The position numbers and the translations under genes were made by a program. The notes under the pieces were generated by a model. That model worked only from the letters and a program-made list of their open reading frames with translations, ran no database searches and had not been told where the DNA came from. Of a stretch of DNA of 64,000 nt, positions 8,454 through 16,855 are shown piece by piece (the first letter of the stretch is position 1; each line of letters opens with the position of its first letter). This stretch comes from Caballeronia ptereochthonis (GTDB lineage: Bacteria > Pseudomonadota > Gammaproteobacteria > Burkholderiales > Burkholderiaceae). The DNA lies in NCBI RefSeq assembly GCF_001545075.1, contig NZ_FCOB02000022.1, positions 83,916 through 147,915 of the forward strand, written 5' to 3'.

Positions 8454-10445
8454 TTACGCGCGACGCAGCGTCAGCACGAACTCCGCGCCATGAGAGTGAT
8501 CGGCGTCGGCCTGCGTGCCGCCTTCGGGCCCGTCCGCGACGATCGGCGCCTCGCGATTGCGCGCGACGAGCGTGCCGCCGTAGTCGCGCGCGATCGCCGA
8601 TGAAATCGCAAGTCCCAGACCCAGTCCGTGGCCCATTTCCTTCGTCGTGAAGAACGGCTCGAAAAGGCGCGGCAGCGCGTCGGCGGGAATGCCCGGACCA
8701 TTGTCGCGCACGATGAGCTCGATGGCGTCCGCGCGCGCATCCAGTTCGATGACGATGCGCGGCTTGTCGCACGAAGCGACCGCATCGAGCGCGTTACCGA
8801 CCAGGTTGATCAGCACCTGCTCCAGCCGCAAGTCCTCGCAGCGCGCGTAGAGGGGCGCGCTATCGCCCATGAGCTCGGGCGCGATGTCGACCACGACATT
8901 CCTCATGCGCGGACGCAGCATCGAGAACACGTTGCGCAGCGCCCGCGCGACGTCCGCGCGCGCGTTCTTCGGCCGCGCCTTCGTGACGAACAGCTTGAGC
9001 TGGTTCGTGATGTTGCCCATGCGCTCGGTCAGCGACGCAATTGCTTCGAGATTTTCGCGCGCCGCCGCCTGATCGCCGCGTTCGATCAGGACGCGCGTGT
9101 TGTCGGAGAAACTGCGCAAGGCGGCGAGCGGCTGATTCAGTTCGTGCGTGATGCCCGCCGCCATCTGGCCGAGCGCCGCGAGCTTGCTCGCCTGGATGAG
9201 CTCGTCGTGCGCGGCGCGCAGATCCTGTTCGGCGCGCGTGCGTTCGTTCACTTCCCTCGTGAGCTGCGCGTTCGCCTCCGACAGATCCGCCGTGCGCTCC
9301 GCGACGCGCTGATTCAGCTCGGCATAGGCCGTTTGCAGCAGCTCGCGGCTGCGGATCATCTCGCGCACGCGCGCGCGCCGCATGCGCCAGTAGAACGCGA
9401 GCAGGCACAGCGACACGAACACGAGCGCCGTCACGATCACCGCGTTCTGCGCGGCGCTTTCGACGGGATCGAGCGGCGCCATCGTGATGAGCTGCCAGTC
9501 CGGCTCGCCGATCGCGCGATGCGTCGCGAGAAACGCCGGCGCATTGCGCCCGCCGCCGACGCGCACGATCTGCGCACCGCCTTCGAGCGTCTTGACGATG
9601 GTCATCGGCAAGGGCGTGATGGCTTGCTGCGCGTACTGGCGCGTCGCATAGACGGACGCCTCGATGTTCTGCGGCAGCGGCCGCACCGTGTGATATTTCC
9701 ACGCGGGCACCGACGACAGGAAAATCACGCCGTGATCGTCGGTGACGATGAGCGGCTCGGACGCATCGGCGCCTTGCAGCCATTCGAGATTGAGCTTCAC
9801 CACCGCCACGCCGAGGATCTCGTGCGTGCCTTCGCGATACACGGGCTGCGAGATGTAATAGCCGGGTTCGGTCGAGATCGTCCCGATCCCGAAGAACCGG
9901 CCCACGCCGCCGTTCACGGCATCGACGAAATATGGCCTGAAGCTGTAGTCCACGCCGACGAAGCTGTCCGCGCCGTTCCAGTTGCTCGCGGCCACGCAGA
10001 TGCCCTTCGCGCGGATCAGATACGTGACCGTGGCGTGCGCGCGCGCATTGAGATCTTCCAGGTAACGGTTCGCGCGATCGACGTTGGCCCGATCGGGATG
10101 GTCGAGCACGTTCTGCACGACCGGATGATGCGAGAGCAGATACGGCAGATATTCGTAACGGTCGAGCGTGCTCTTGAGCGTGCTCGTCGTGCGATCGACG
10201 CGGCTCGCGGCATTGAGCCGCAATTCGTCGATGCCGCGCTGCCACGCGACGTGCCAGGTGAGCGCGCAGCACGCCACGAGCGCGGCGAAGAGCGCGAAGA
10301 ACACGAGGATGCGGCGCGTCACGTGAGCAGATTCCCGCGAATGAGGATCTGTCATTGTGGCATACGCGCCTTCCGGGTAAGGCTGGGAAGCGGCCGGAAA
10401 CGACTGCGGCGAAGCGCTCGCAGACTGAGGCTTCGCCGCTTGCAT
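8454..10445 (-). CDS. dctB: C4-dicarboxylate sensor histidine kinase DctB
   Basis: 663 residues from the ATG at 10445 (GGAAG upstream; the next ATG at 10355 also has a purine-rich site). A first membrane segment (FFALFAALVACCALTW) and a second near residue 330 flank a periplasmic double-PAS sensor with the DctB motif YYISQPVYR. A coiled coil follows, then the H-box GITHELNQPLAALRSF (His about 434) and an ATPase domain (N-box NLVGNALDA, G-box DNGPGIP). It senses succinate, fumarate and malate in partnership with DctA and phosphorylates DctD. Located 25 bp after dctA. Confidence 0.93.
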   Translation of the reverse strand: MQAAKPQSASASPQSFPAASQPYPEGAYATMTDPHSRESAHVTRRILVFFALFAALVACCALTWHVAWQRGIDELRLNAASRVDRTTSTLKSTLDRYEYLPYLLSHHPVVQNVLDHPDRANVDRANRYLEDLNARAHATVTYLIRAKGICVAASNWNGADSFVGVDYSFRPYFVDAVNGGVGRFFGIGTISTEPGYYISQPVYREGTHEILGVAVVKLNLEWLQGADASEPLIVTDDHGVIFLSSVPAWKYHTVRPLPQNIEASVYATRQYAQQAITPLPMTIVKTLEGGAQIVRVGGGRNAPAFLATHRAIGEPDWQLITMAPLDPVESAAQNAVIVTALVFVSLCLLAFYWRMRRARVREMIRSRELLQTAYAELNQRVAERTADLSEANAQLTREVNERTRAEQDLRAAHDELIQASKLAALGQMAAGITHELNQPLAALRSFSDNTRVLIERGDQAAARENLEAIASLTERMGNITNQLKLFVTKARPKNARADVARALRNVFSMLRPRMRNVVVDIAPELMGDSAPLYARCEDLRLEQVLINLVGNALDAVASCDKPRIVIELDARADAIELIVRDNGPGIPADALPRLFEPFFTTKEMGHGLGLGLAISSAIARDYGGTLVARNREAPIVADGPEGGTQADADHSHGAEFVLTLRRA

Positions 10446-10470
10446 GATCGCTTCCGGATGGTGACGTTGC

Positions 10471-11760
10471 TTAGACGGACTTCACTTCTTCGGTGTCAGT
10501 CACGTCGACTTCGCGCGACAACGCCGCTTTCAGCTTCGCGCGGTCCAGCTCATGCTCCCACGCCGACACGACCACCGTCGCCACGCCGTTGCCGACGATG
10601 TTCGTCAGCGCGCGGCACTCGCTCATGAATCGGTCGATGCCGAGGATCAGCACCATGCCGGCGAGCGGAATGGTCGGCACCACGGCGAGCGTCGCCGCGA
10701 GCGTGATGAAGCCCGCGCCGGTCACGCCGCTCGCGCCCTTCGACGTGAGCATCGTCACCGCGAGCAGCGTCAGCTGCTGGCCCCACGTGAGGTCGGTGTT
10801 GGTCGCCTGCGCGATGAAGAGCACCGCCATCGTCATGTAGATGTTGGTGCCGTCGAGGTTGAACGAGTAGCCCGTCGGCACGACGAGGCCCACGACCGAG
10901 CGCGAGCAGCCGAGCTTTTCGAGCTTGAGCATCAGTTGCGGGAGCGCGGCTTCCGAGGAGCTCGTACCGAGCACGATCAGCATTTCTTCCTTGATGTAGG
11001 CGACGAAGCGCAGGATCGAGAAGCCGACCATGCGTGCGATCGCGCCGAGCACCACGACGACGAACACGATCGACGTGAGATAGAACGTGCCGATCAGCTT
11101 GAGCATCGGCAGGAGCGAGCCGATGCCGTACTTGCCGATGGTGAACGCCATCGCGCCGAACGCACCGATCGGCGCGAGCTTCGTGATGATGCCCACCATG
11201 CCGAACAGAATGCTCGACAGGCCTTCGATGAACGTCGTCACCACGCGGCCGCGCTCGCCGATGTGCGCGAGCACTGCGCCGAACAGCAGCGCGATCAGCA
11301 GAATCTGGAGGATTTCACCCTGCGCGAACGCCGAAACCAGCGTGTCCGGAATGATGTGCAGGAAGAAATCGACCGTGCTCTGGCCGTGCGCCTTGGTCGC
11401 GAAGGAATCGACGGCCTTGTGGTCGAGCGTGGCCGGATCGACGTTGAAGCCGACGCCGGGCTTGAGAATGTGCGTCGCGGCGAGGCCGAGGATCAGCGCG
11501 AACGTCGAGACGATTTCGAAATACAGGAGCGCCTTGCCGCCGACGCGCCCGACCTTCTTCATGTCCTCCATGCCGGCGATGCCGGTCACGACGGTACAGA
11601 AGATGATCGGCCCGATCACCATCTTGATGAGTTTGATGAACCCGTCGCCGAGCGGCTTCATGTCCGTGGCGAGCGAGGGATAGAAATGCCCGAGCGCGAT
11701 GCCGATGATGATCGCGATGATCACCTGCACGTACAGGACTTTATGGATAGGTTTTTTCAC
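10471..11760 (-). CDS. dctA: C4-dicarboxylate:cation symporter DctA
   Basis: 429 residues, normal for DctA. Inner-membrane symporter of the DAACS family for succinate, fumarate and malate. Conserved elements include the serine-rich hairpin LGTSSSEAALPQL, the NLDGTNIY motif and SKGASGVTGAGF. The start is a GTG at 11760 (VKKPIHKVLYVQ) with GGAAC upstream; no in-frame ATG begins a plausible N-terminus, and the frame back to 11862 is untranslated leader. It leads the unit dctA-dctB-dctD, unlike rhizobia where dctA is divergent from dctBD. A sigma-54 promoter lies about 230 bp upstream. Confidence 0.95.
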   Translation of the reverse strand: MKKPIHKVLYVQVIIAIIIGIALGHFYPSLATDMKPLGDGFIKLIKMVIGPIIFCTVVTGIAGMEDMKKVGRVGGKALLYFEIVSTFALILGLAATHILKPGVGFNVDPATLDHKAVDSFATKAHGQSTVDFFLHIIPDTLVSAFAQGEILQILLIALLFGAVLAHIGERGRVVTTFIEGLSSILFGMVGIITKLAPIGAFGAMAFTIGKYGIGSLLPMLKLIGTFYLTSIVFVVVVLGAIARMVGFSILRFVAYIKEEMLIVLGTSSSEAALPQLMLKLEKLGCSRSVVGLVVPTGYSFNLDGTNIYMTMAVLFIAQATNTDLTWGQQLTLLAVTMLTSKGASGVTGAGFITLAATLAVVPTIPLAGMVLILGIDRFMSECRALTNIVGNGVATVVVSAWEHELDRAKLKAALSREVDVTDTEEVKSV

Positions 11761-11987
11761 GATGGTTCCAGGCGATAACAAGCAGTTGGCAAAGGTACAG
11801 CCAGCGGCAGGCCTTGACGCGTGGGAGCGTTGTGGTGCGCGGTGAGTCCGTGGGATGCGCACGTCGAATCGCGCCGCGTAAGCGATAGCCGCTTCGTCGA
11901 CGGATTCAGGGACGTTTGGATGCGAGAGGGGTCATCGGCTTGTCTCCTTGACTTTTATGGGCGGCTCGCAGGCCGTGGCTTTCTTAT

Positions 11988-12003
11988 TGCAAGGGCGATG
12001 CCA
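11988..12003 (-). promoter_or_regulatory. sigma-54 promoter of dctA-dctB-dctD
   Basis: Minus-strand TGGCATCGCCCTTGCA: TGGCA and TTGCA boxes at the correct spacing, one or two departures from consensus. The start would be near 11976. DctD, encoded by the last gene of the unit, is the expected activator. Confidence 0.82.
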
Positions 12004-12060
12004 GTTTTATTCGATTGCAGACCATTGATTCGATGGGATATTTTTGGTCGAACGCTTAGG

Positions 12061-12092
12061 CGGAATCCGACTTTCCGGAAATCCGGAATTCG
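12061..12092. promoter_or_regulatory. candidate DctD upstream activator sites
   Basis: Repeated, partly palindromic elements CGGAATCCG, TTTCCGGAAA and TCCGGAATTCGG lie 85-116 bp upstream of the predicted start, the usual distance for a sigma-54 enhancer. Assignment to DctD is inference from position. Confidence 0.45.
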
Positions 12093-12211
12093 GGCGTCCG
12101 GCGATCTGGAAGGCCCGCTCATCCGGGGCAGAGGTCAAGTCTTGCTTGCATACCGGCTTTCGCCAACTATCAAGCGTTGCTGGCAGGTTCGAATTGGCTG
12201 CACGACGTCCG

Positions 12212-12240
12212 AAAAAAAACCCACGGTCGCCCGCGGGTTT
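12212..12240 (-). terminator. rho-independent terminator after lipA
   Basis: Eight-base-pair stem with one mismatch pair (12219-12226 with 12231-12238), loop TCGC, and eight A on the + strand, giving a U-tract in the lipA transcript, 25 bp past the stop. Confidence 0.85.
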
Positions 12241-12264
12241 TCGTCGCGCAAGAGCAGGAAGCGC

Positions 12265-13281
12265 TCAAACCACGCCCGCCCCATGCGCCTGCAGGTCCGC
12301 GTGATAGCTCGACCGCACCATCGCGCCGACGGCCGCGTGCGTGAAGCCCATCTTGTACGCTTCTTCCTCGTACATCTTGAACGTATCCGGATGCACGTAA
12401 GCCCGTACCGGCAGATGGTGCTCCGACGGCTGCAGATACTGGCCGATCGTCAGCATGTCGACGTCGTGCGCGCGCAGATCGCGCATCACCTGGAGAATTT
12501 CCTCTTCCGTCTCGCCGAGGCCGACCATCAGGCCCGACTTCGTCGCGACTTCCGGATGCAGCGCCTTGAAGTCCTTCAGGAGCTTGAGCGAATGGTGATA
12601 ATCCGACCCCGGACGCGCTTCCTTGTACAGACGCGGCACCGTTTCGAGGTTGTGGTTCATCACGTCCGGCGGCGCGGCGGTCAGAATGCCGATCGCGCGG
12701 TCCAGCCGGCCGCGGAAGTCCGGCGTCAGAATCTCGATGCGCGTTTCCGGCGAATGCTCGCGAACCTGCCGGATGCACTCGACGAAGTGCGCCGCGCCGC
12801 CGTCGCGCAGGTCGTCGCGGTCGACGGACGTGATCACCACGTATTTCAGCTTCAGCGCGCCGATCGTGCGCGCGAGGTTCAGCGGCTCGTCCGCATCGAG
12901 CGGATCGGGGCGGCCGTGTCCGACATCACAGAACGGGCAGCGGCGCGTGCACTTGTCGCCCATGATCATGAACGTCGCCGTACCCTTGCCGAAGCATTCG
13001 CCGATGTTCGGGCAGCTCGCCTCCTCGCACACCGTATGCAGGTTGTGCTCGCGCAGGATCTGCTTGATCTCGTAAAAGCGCGAGTTGCCCGTCGCCGTGC
13101 GCACGCGAATCCAGTCCGGCTTCTTGAGCTTCTCGATCGGGATGACCTTGATCGGAATGCGCGAGGTCTTCGCCTGCGCCTTCTGCTTCGCGGTGGCGTC
13201 GTAGGAAGCAGCGGGCGTAGCCGATGAAGTCGACGAGACGGGAGCGGTATCGCCAGCCAGGTTTGCGGTTGCGTCAGTCAT
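12265..13281 (-). CDS. lipA: lipoyl synthase
   Basis: 338 residues. Radical SAM enzyme inserting two sulfurs into protein-bound octanoyl groups of PDH, KGDH and GCV H. The auxiliary cluster motif CEEASCPNIGEC and the radical-SAM motif CTRRCPFC are intact, and the C-terminal RSSYHA serine ligand is present. The start at 13281 overlaps the lipB stop by 4 bp (ATGA), so translation is coupled; the first 40 residues are a variable Ala/Thr-rich extension. Frames reaching 13470 run inside lipB and are spurious. Confidence 0.97.
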   Translation of the reverse strand: MTDATANLAGDTAPVSSTSSATPAASYDATAKQKAQAKTSRIPIKVIPIEKLKKPDWIRVRTATGNSRFYEIKQILREHNLHTVCEEASCPNIGECFGKGTATFMIMGDKCTRRCPFCDVGHGRPDPLDADEPLNLARTIGALKLKYVVITSVDRDDLRDGGAAHFVECIRQVREHSPETRIEILTPDFRGRLDRAIGILTAAPPDVMNHNLETVPRLYKEARPGSDYHHSLKLLKDFKALHPEVATKSGLMVGLGETEEEILQVMRDLRAHDVDMLTIGQYLQPSEHHLPVRAYVHPDTFKMYEEEAYKMGFTHAAVGAMVRSSYHADLQAHGAGVV

Positions 13282-14099
13282 TCGGTCGATCCGGTTGTTG
13301 CAGCGGGACGGTCTTCCACCGTCGTGCCGTCTTGCGGTTGAGCGGCGCTTGCGGGGAGGCCACCGATTTGATGTGCCAGCCGTTCGGCCAGCAGGAGGGC
13401 TACGTCGCGCCAGCCGGCCGCGACGCCGAGCGTCGCCATGTCGACCGTTTCGAGTCCCGCGTAGCCGCACGGGTTGATTGCGAGAAACGGCTGCAAGTCC
13501 ATGCTCACATTGAGACTCACGCCGTGATAGCTGCAGCCGTTGCGAATCTTGAGCCCGAGCGCGGCGATCTTCGCGCCCAGATGCAGGCCGTGCAAACGAA
13601 CGTTCGCGCCTTCTTGCACCTGCTGCGCCGAGGGCTGCGCGACATAAATGCCGGGGGCGCCAGCCTTGCGATCGGTGGCGAGATTATACGATGCGAGCGT
13701 TTCGATCACAGCCTCTTCGATGCGCCGCACCAGCTCGCGCACCATCAGCTTGCGGCGACGCAGGTCGATCAGCAGATAAGCAACGATCTGCCCCGGTCCG
13801 TGATACGTGATCTGCCCGCCGCGATCCACCTTGACGAGCGGGATGCCGCTGTCAGCCAGCAGCAAATGCGCGGGATCGCCCGCCAAGCCGAGCGTGAAAA
13901 CGCGCGGATGTTCGACGAGCCAGATTTCGTCGGGCGTGTCGGCCGTGCGGGCGTCGGTGAACGCGCGCATCGCGTCGAAGCTTTGCTGATAGGGTTCGAG
14001 GCCTCGCCAGCGCAACGCGACCGGATAGTCACCGGAACTGAGCACAGTGTCGGGCGCGTCGTCGATGTCTTGTGGGAGTGCGAGCGGTGTGGCGGGCAT
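13278..14099 (-). CDS. lipB: lipoyl(octanoyl) transferase
   Basis: 273 residues. Transfers octanoate from acyl-carrier protein to lipoyl domains, supplying LipA. Diagnostic segments are VDRGGQITYHGPGQ, KIAALGLKIRNG and the catalytic-Cys motif NGCSYHGVSLNV, with the family Lys/Cys pair. The N-terminal 30 residues and C-terminal Pro/Thr tail are longer than in E. coli LipB. It overlaps lipA by 4 bp. Upstream sits a DUF2917 gene on the same strand after 82 bp. Confidence 0.95.
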   Translation of the reverse strand: MPATPLALPQDIDDAPDTVLSSGDYPVALRWRGLEPYQQSFDAMRAFTDARTADTPDEIWLVEHPRVFTLGLAGDPAHLLLADSGIPLVKVDRGGQITYHGPGQIVAYLLIDLRRRKLMVRELVRRIEEAVIETLASYNLATDRKAGAPGIYVAQPSAQQVQEGANVRLHGLHLGAKIAALGLKIRNGCSYHGVSLNVSMDLQPFLAINPCGYAGLETVDMATLGVAAGWRDVALLLAERLAHQIGGLPASAAQPQDGTTVEDRPAATTGSTE

Positions 14100-14181
14100 G
14101 GTCCCGGTAGTTTACCGAAATCGACCCATGCCCGCCGATGGTGAATTCGCATGCTGTCGATGGCAAATTCGAATAGTTGCG

Positions 14182-14508
14182 TCAGACCGTCCGCCATCCG
14201 GAGCGCAAGCGCTGCCCGAGACGCTCGATGCGCGTCGAGAGCCAGCGCATCGCGCGTTCGTCGCAACGCGGCAGGATCGTGAAGACGACGTACGCCGGCC
14301 GGTCGCCTTCGACCGAAAGCCACAGCCGCTCGCGCTCGCGCAGCTTCAGATCGTCGCCGGGCGCGAGCCAGTAATCCTCGATGTCGTTGCTGCGTGTCGC
14401 CCAGACGGGGTTGCCGTGCACCGTCAGGCGCGTGCCGCGGGCAATGCGCATCGGCACGGTTTCGCCGGGCTTGATTTCGAAGGTGACACTTGTTGATATT
14501 TCTCGCAT
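14182..14508 (-). CDS. DUF2917 domain protein
   Basis: 108 residues from the ATG at 14508 with GGAG upstream; an in-frame TTG at 14523 is weaker. Small beta-rich protein without signal or membrane segment: ITFEIKPGET-like start (FEIKPGETVPMRI), GTRLTVHGNPVWATRS, DYWLAPGDDLKL, LWLSVEGD, which is the DUF2917 pattern resembling a cupin-like barrel. Function unknown. It is divergently paired with a GcvA-type LysR regulator 123 bp away, the arrangement usual for a LysR regulator and its target. Confidence 0.75.
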   Translation of the reverse strand: MREISTSVTFEIKPGETVPMRIARGTRLTVHGNPVWATRSNDIEDYWLAPGDDLKLRERERLWLSVEGDRPAYVVFTILPRCDERAMRWLSTRIERLGQRLRSGWRTV

Positions 14509-14631
14509 GATCCACTCCGCCAAGGGAACGTTTCGGTGACTACAATCCTAGGCGTGGCAAGGCATTGGGCAAAACGATCAATTTTCACCGCTATGTGAGC
14601 TGTATTGACAACCACACCCGCGACCATCCAT

Positions 14632-15585
14632 ATGGACCTCCGCCAGCTTCCTGCCCTTAACGCGCTGCGCGCCTTCGAGGCCGCCGCCCGTCACGAAAGC
14701 TTCTCCCGCGCCGCCGACGAACTGTTCGTCACGCACGGCGCGGTCAGTCATCAGATTCGCGCGCTGGAGGCGGAGCTCGGCGTGTCGCTTTTCGCGCGCG
14801 ACGGCAAGCGGGTGCGCTTGACCGATCGCGGCAGGCAGTACGCCGCCGAGGTGCGCGCGGCGCTCGTGGCGCTGGCGGAATCGACGCGCCGCATCCGCTC
14901 GGGCGATCGCGACCGGCGGCTGATCGTGTCGATGCTGTCGTCGTTCTCGGCGCGGTGGCTGACGCCGCGCGTGGGGCGGTTCATCGAGAAGCATCCGGAA
15001 ATCGACCTCGAATTGCTGTCGACCAACGCGCTCACCGACTTCAATCGCGACGACGTGGATGTCGCAATCCGTTTCGGCTACGGCAAGTACGCCGGCCTGC
15101 ATACCGAGGAACTGCTGGACGAAGTGTTCTTTCCGGCGTGCTCGCCGAATTTCCGGGGCGGCGAACTGCCGCGCGTGCCGCAAGATCTGGCGAACGTGCC
15201 GCTCTTGCGCTCGGACGAGGAATTGTGGCGGCCATGGTTCGACGCGGCCGGGCTCACGGATTTGGCGGAACCGAAGCGCGGCGTCTTGTATGAGGATTCG
15301 TCGAACCTGCTCCAGGCGGCCATGGACGGCCAGGGAATCGCGCTCGTGCGGCGCTCGCTCGCGATGCAGGAGATTCTCGCGGGGCGCCTCGTGCGGCTAT
15401 TCAACGTCGACGGGCCGAGCCCGTGGAAGTACTACTTCGTGTGCCCGCCCGCGCTGCTCGAAACAGCGCGCGTGCAGGCATTCAGGGAGTGGATCGTCGG
15501 CGAGGCCGAGCAGTTCAGGTTGCTCTACGAGCGCACGCCGGCGGTGTGCGATGCGCCCGCGGGCAGGATCAAAGCACTACCTTGA
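14632..15585 (+). CDS. LysR-type transcriptional regulator, GcvA-like subgroup
   Basis: 317 residues. N-terminal winged helix-turn-helix (LPALNALRAFEAAARHESFSRAADELFVTHGAVSHQIRALE begins near residue 6) and a substrate-binding effector domain. The wording LNALRAFEAAARH and VTHGAVSHQ is that of GcvA-like regulators, but no glycine-cleavage genes are nearby, so the name gcvA is not justified. ATG at 14632 fits relatives; an in-frame TTG at 14605 exists. The stop overlaps the convergent ybeD-like gene by 17 bp. Confidence 0.87.
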   Translation: MDLRQLPALNALRAFEAAARHESFSRAADELFVTHGAVSHQIRALEAELGVSLFARDGKRVRLTDRGRQYAAEVRAALVALAESTRRIRSGDRDRRLIVSMLSSFSARWLTPRVGRFIEKHPEIDLELLSTNALTDFNRDDVDVAIRFGYGKYAGLHTEELLDEVFFPACSPNFRGGELPRVPQDLANVPLLRSDEELWRPWFDAAGLTDLAEPKRGVLYEDSSNLLQAAMDGQGIALVRRSLAMQEILAGRLVRLFNVDGPSPWKYYFVCPPALLETARVQAFREWIVGEAEQFRLLYERTPAVCDAPAGRIKALP

Positions 15586-15904
15586 CCATCGGATGGCCGG
15601 TGAGCGCGCGGTAGATGTCGTCGAGATGAGCGCGATTCTGCGCGCGCACGGTGCAGGTGAGCCCCGTGTAGTTGCCGCCGGAAGACGGACGCGTCTCGAC
15701 GCGCGACACGTCGAAATCCTTGTCGAACTCCTTGAGCACATTGACGATCGTGTCGTGGAAGTCCGGATGCGACTTGCCCATCACCTTGATCGGGAAATCG
15801 CAGGGGAACTCGAACAGCTCGTCGGCGCTGTGCGCGGCGGCGTCGGTCGGATCGGTGGATTGCGGCTTGGAGTCAGCTTTCGAGTCGGATTTGGAATCGG
15901 ACAT
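15569..15904 (-). CDS. YbeD-family protein (DUF493)
   Basis: 111 residues. The ferredoxin-like DUF493 domain begins ELFEFPCDFPIKVMGKS and ends GHPMVKVVL; a Ser/Asp/Lys-rich N-terminal tail of about 28 residues precedes it. In many proteobacteria this gene lies between dac and lip genes, as here, and an allosteric role in lipoate metabolism has been proposed but not proven. It follows dat by 11 bp on the same strand, so is probably co-transcribed. Confidence 0.88.
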   Translation of the reverse strand: MSDSKSDSKADSKPQSTDPTDAAAHSADELFEFPCDFPIKVMGKSHPDFHDTIVNVLKEFDKDFDVSRVETRPSSGGNYTGLTCTVRAQNRAHLDDIYRALTGHPMVKVVL

Positions 15905-15915
15905 GGTTTTCTCCT

Positions 15916-16827
15916 TCACTTCGCGCGTTTCGCCTCTTCGGTGAACTCCCGCGCCTTGGCTTGCTGGTAGGCGTCGTACAGTGCAGCATAGACCGGACCG
16001 GGTCGGCCGTCGCCGACGCTTTTGCCGTCGAGCGTGGTAATCGGCATGACTTCCTTGGTCGCGGAGCTGATCATGATTTCGTCGGCCGAGCGCAATTCGG
16101 CTTCGGTGATGTCGCGCTCCTCGAACCGGATGCCGGCCTCCTGCGCCAGTTCCTCGACCAGACCGTAGCGGATGCCTTCCAGAATGCGCGGCCCGCGCGG
16201 CGCGCCCAGCAGCGTGCCGTTCTTCACGACCCACACATTTGAGGACGAACCCTCGGTAAGCAAGCCGTCGCGCAACTGGATGGTTTCCAGCGCCTCGTTT
16301 TCGACGGCGTGCTGCGCCATCAGCACGTTGCCGAGCAGCGACACCGACTTGATGTCGCAATGCAGCCAGCGCTTGTCCTCCGCGGTCACGGCCACCGCGC
16401 CGCGCGAGCGCTCTTCCACGCTCGGGAAGACGAGCTTGCTGATCATGATGAACACGGTCGGCGTGATGTCCGCCGGAAACGCGTGCCCGCGACGCTTCGC
16501 GACGCCGCGCGTCACCTGGATGTAGACGAGCGCGTCGCCCTCGCCCGCGTTTTCGCGGATCGCGCGATCGATCAGTGCGCGCCAGCCGGCGTCGTCGAAT
16601 GGATTGTCGATGCGAATCTTGCCGAGGCTGCGATCGAGCCGCGCGAGATGCTGCTTCAGCCGGAACGGCAGGCGCGCGCCATCGGCTTGCGCGTAGAGCG
16701 GCACGACTTCATACACGCCATCGCCGAAGATGAACCCGCGGTCGAGCACGGGAATGCGCGCTTCGGAAAGCGGCCCCCACTCACCGTTCAGATAGACCGT
16801 CGGATCGAACACTTCGGCTTGGCTCAT
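15916..16827 (-). CDS. D-amino acid aminotransferase-like class IV PLP enzyme
   Basis: 303 residues. Fold-type IV transaminase; the PLP lysine is Lys160 in LHCDIKSVSLLGNV, with DRGFIFGDGVYEVVPLY near the start and LTEGSSSNVWVV and EVMPITTLDG binding the cofactor phosphate and carboxylates. The context between a D-Ala-D-Ala carboxypeptidase gene and the ybeD-lipB region supports D-alanine/D-glutamate interconversion (Dat); a branched-chain aminotransferase is the main alternative, less likely from these motifs. Confidence 0.85.
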   Translation of the reverse strand: MSQAEVFDPTVYLNGEWGPLSEARIPVLDRGFIFGDGVYEVVPLYAQADGARLPFRLKQHLARLDRSLGKIRIDNPFDDAGWRALIDRAIRENAGEGDALVYIQVTRGVAKRRGHAFPADITPTVFIMISKLVFPSVEERSRGAVAVTAEDKRWLHCDIKSVSLLGNVLMAQHAVENEALETIQLRDGLLTEGSSSNVWVVKNGTLLGAPRGPRILEGIRYGLVEELAQEAGIRFEERDITEAELRSADEIMISSATKEVMPITTLDGKSVGDGRPGPVYAALYDAYQQAKAREFTEEAKRAK

Positions 16828-16855
16828 CGAGACCGCTCCTTTTTCAGACCATCGG

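Larger units (their letters stand above)
11761..12264. other. dctA promoter region and lipA terminator region
   Basis: A 504-bp region. It contains a leader of about 215 bases, the sigma-54 promoter (11988-12003), an upstream cluster of CCGGAA-type inverted repeats (12061-12092) and the lipA terminator (12212-12240). No protein-like frame. Confidence 0.65.

Noticed and set aside
8628..10628. A 666-codon + strand frame opposite dctB
   Set aside because: Composition is Arg/Asp/His-rich without domain signatures; dctB explains the interval.
12017..12030. GCAGACCATTGATT shared with 5486-5499
   Set aside because: About fifteen 14-bp matches are expected by chance in 64 kb on both strands, and the contexts differ.
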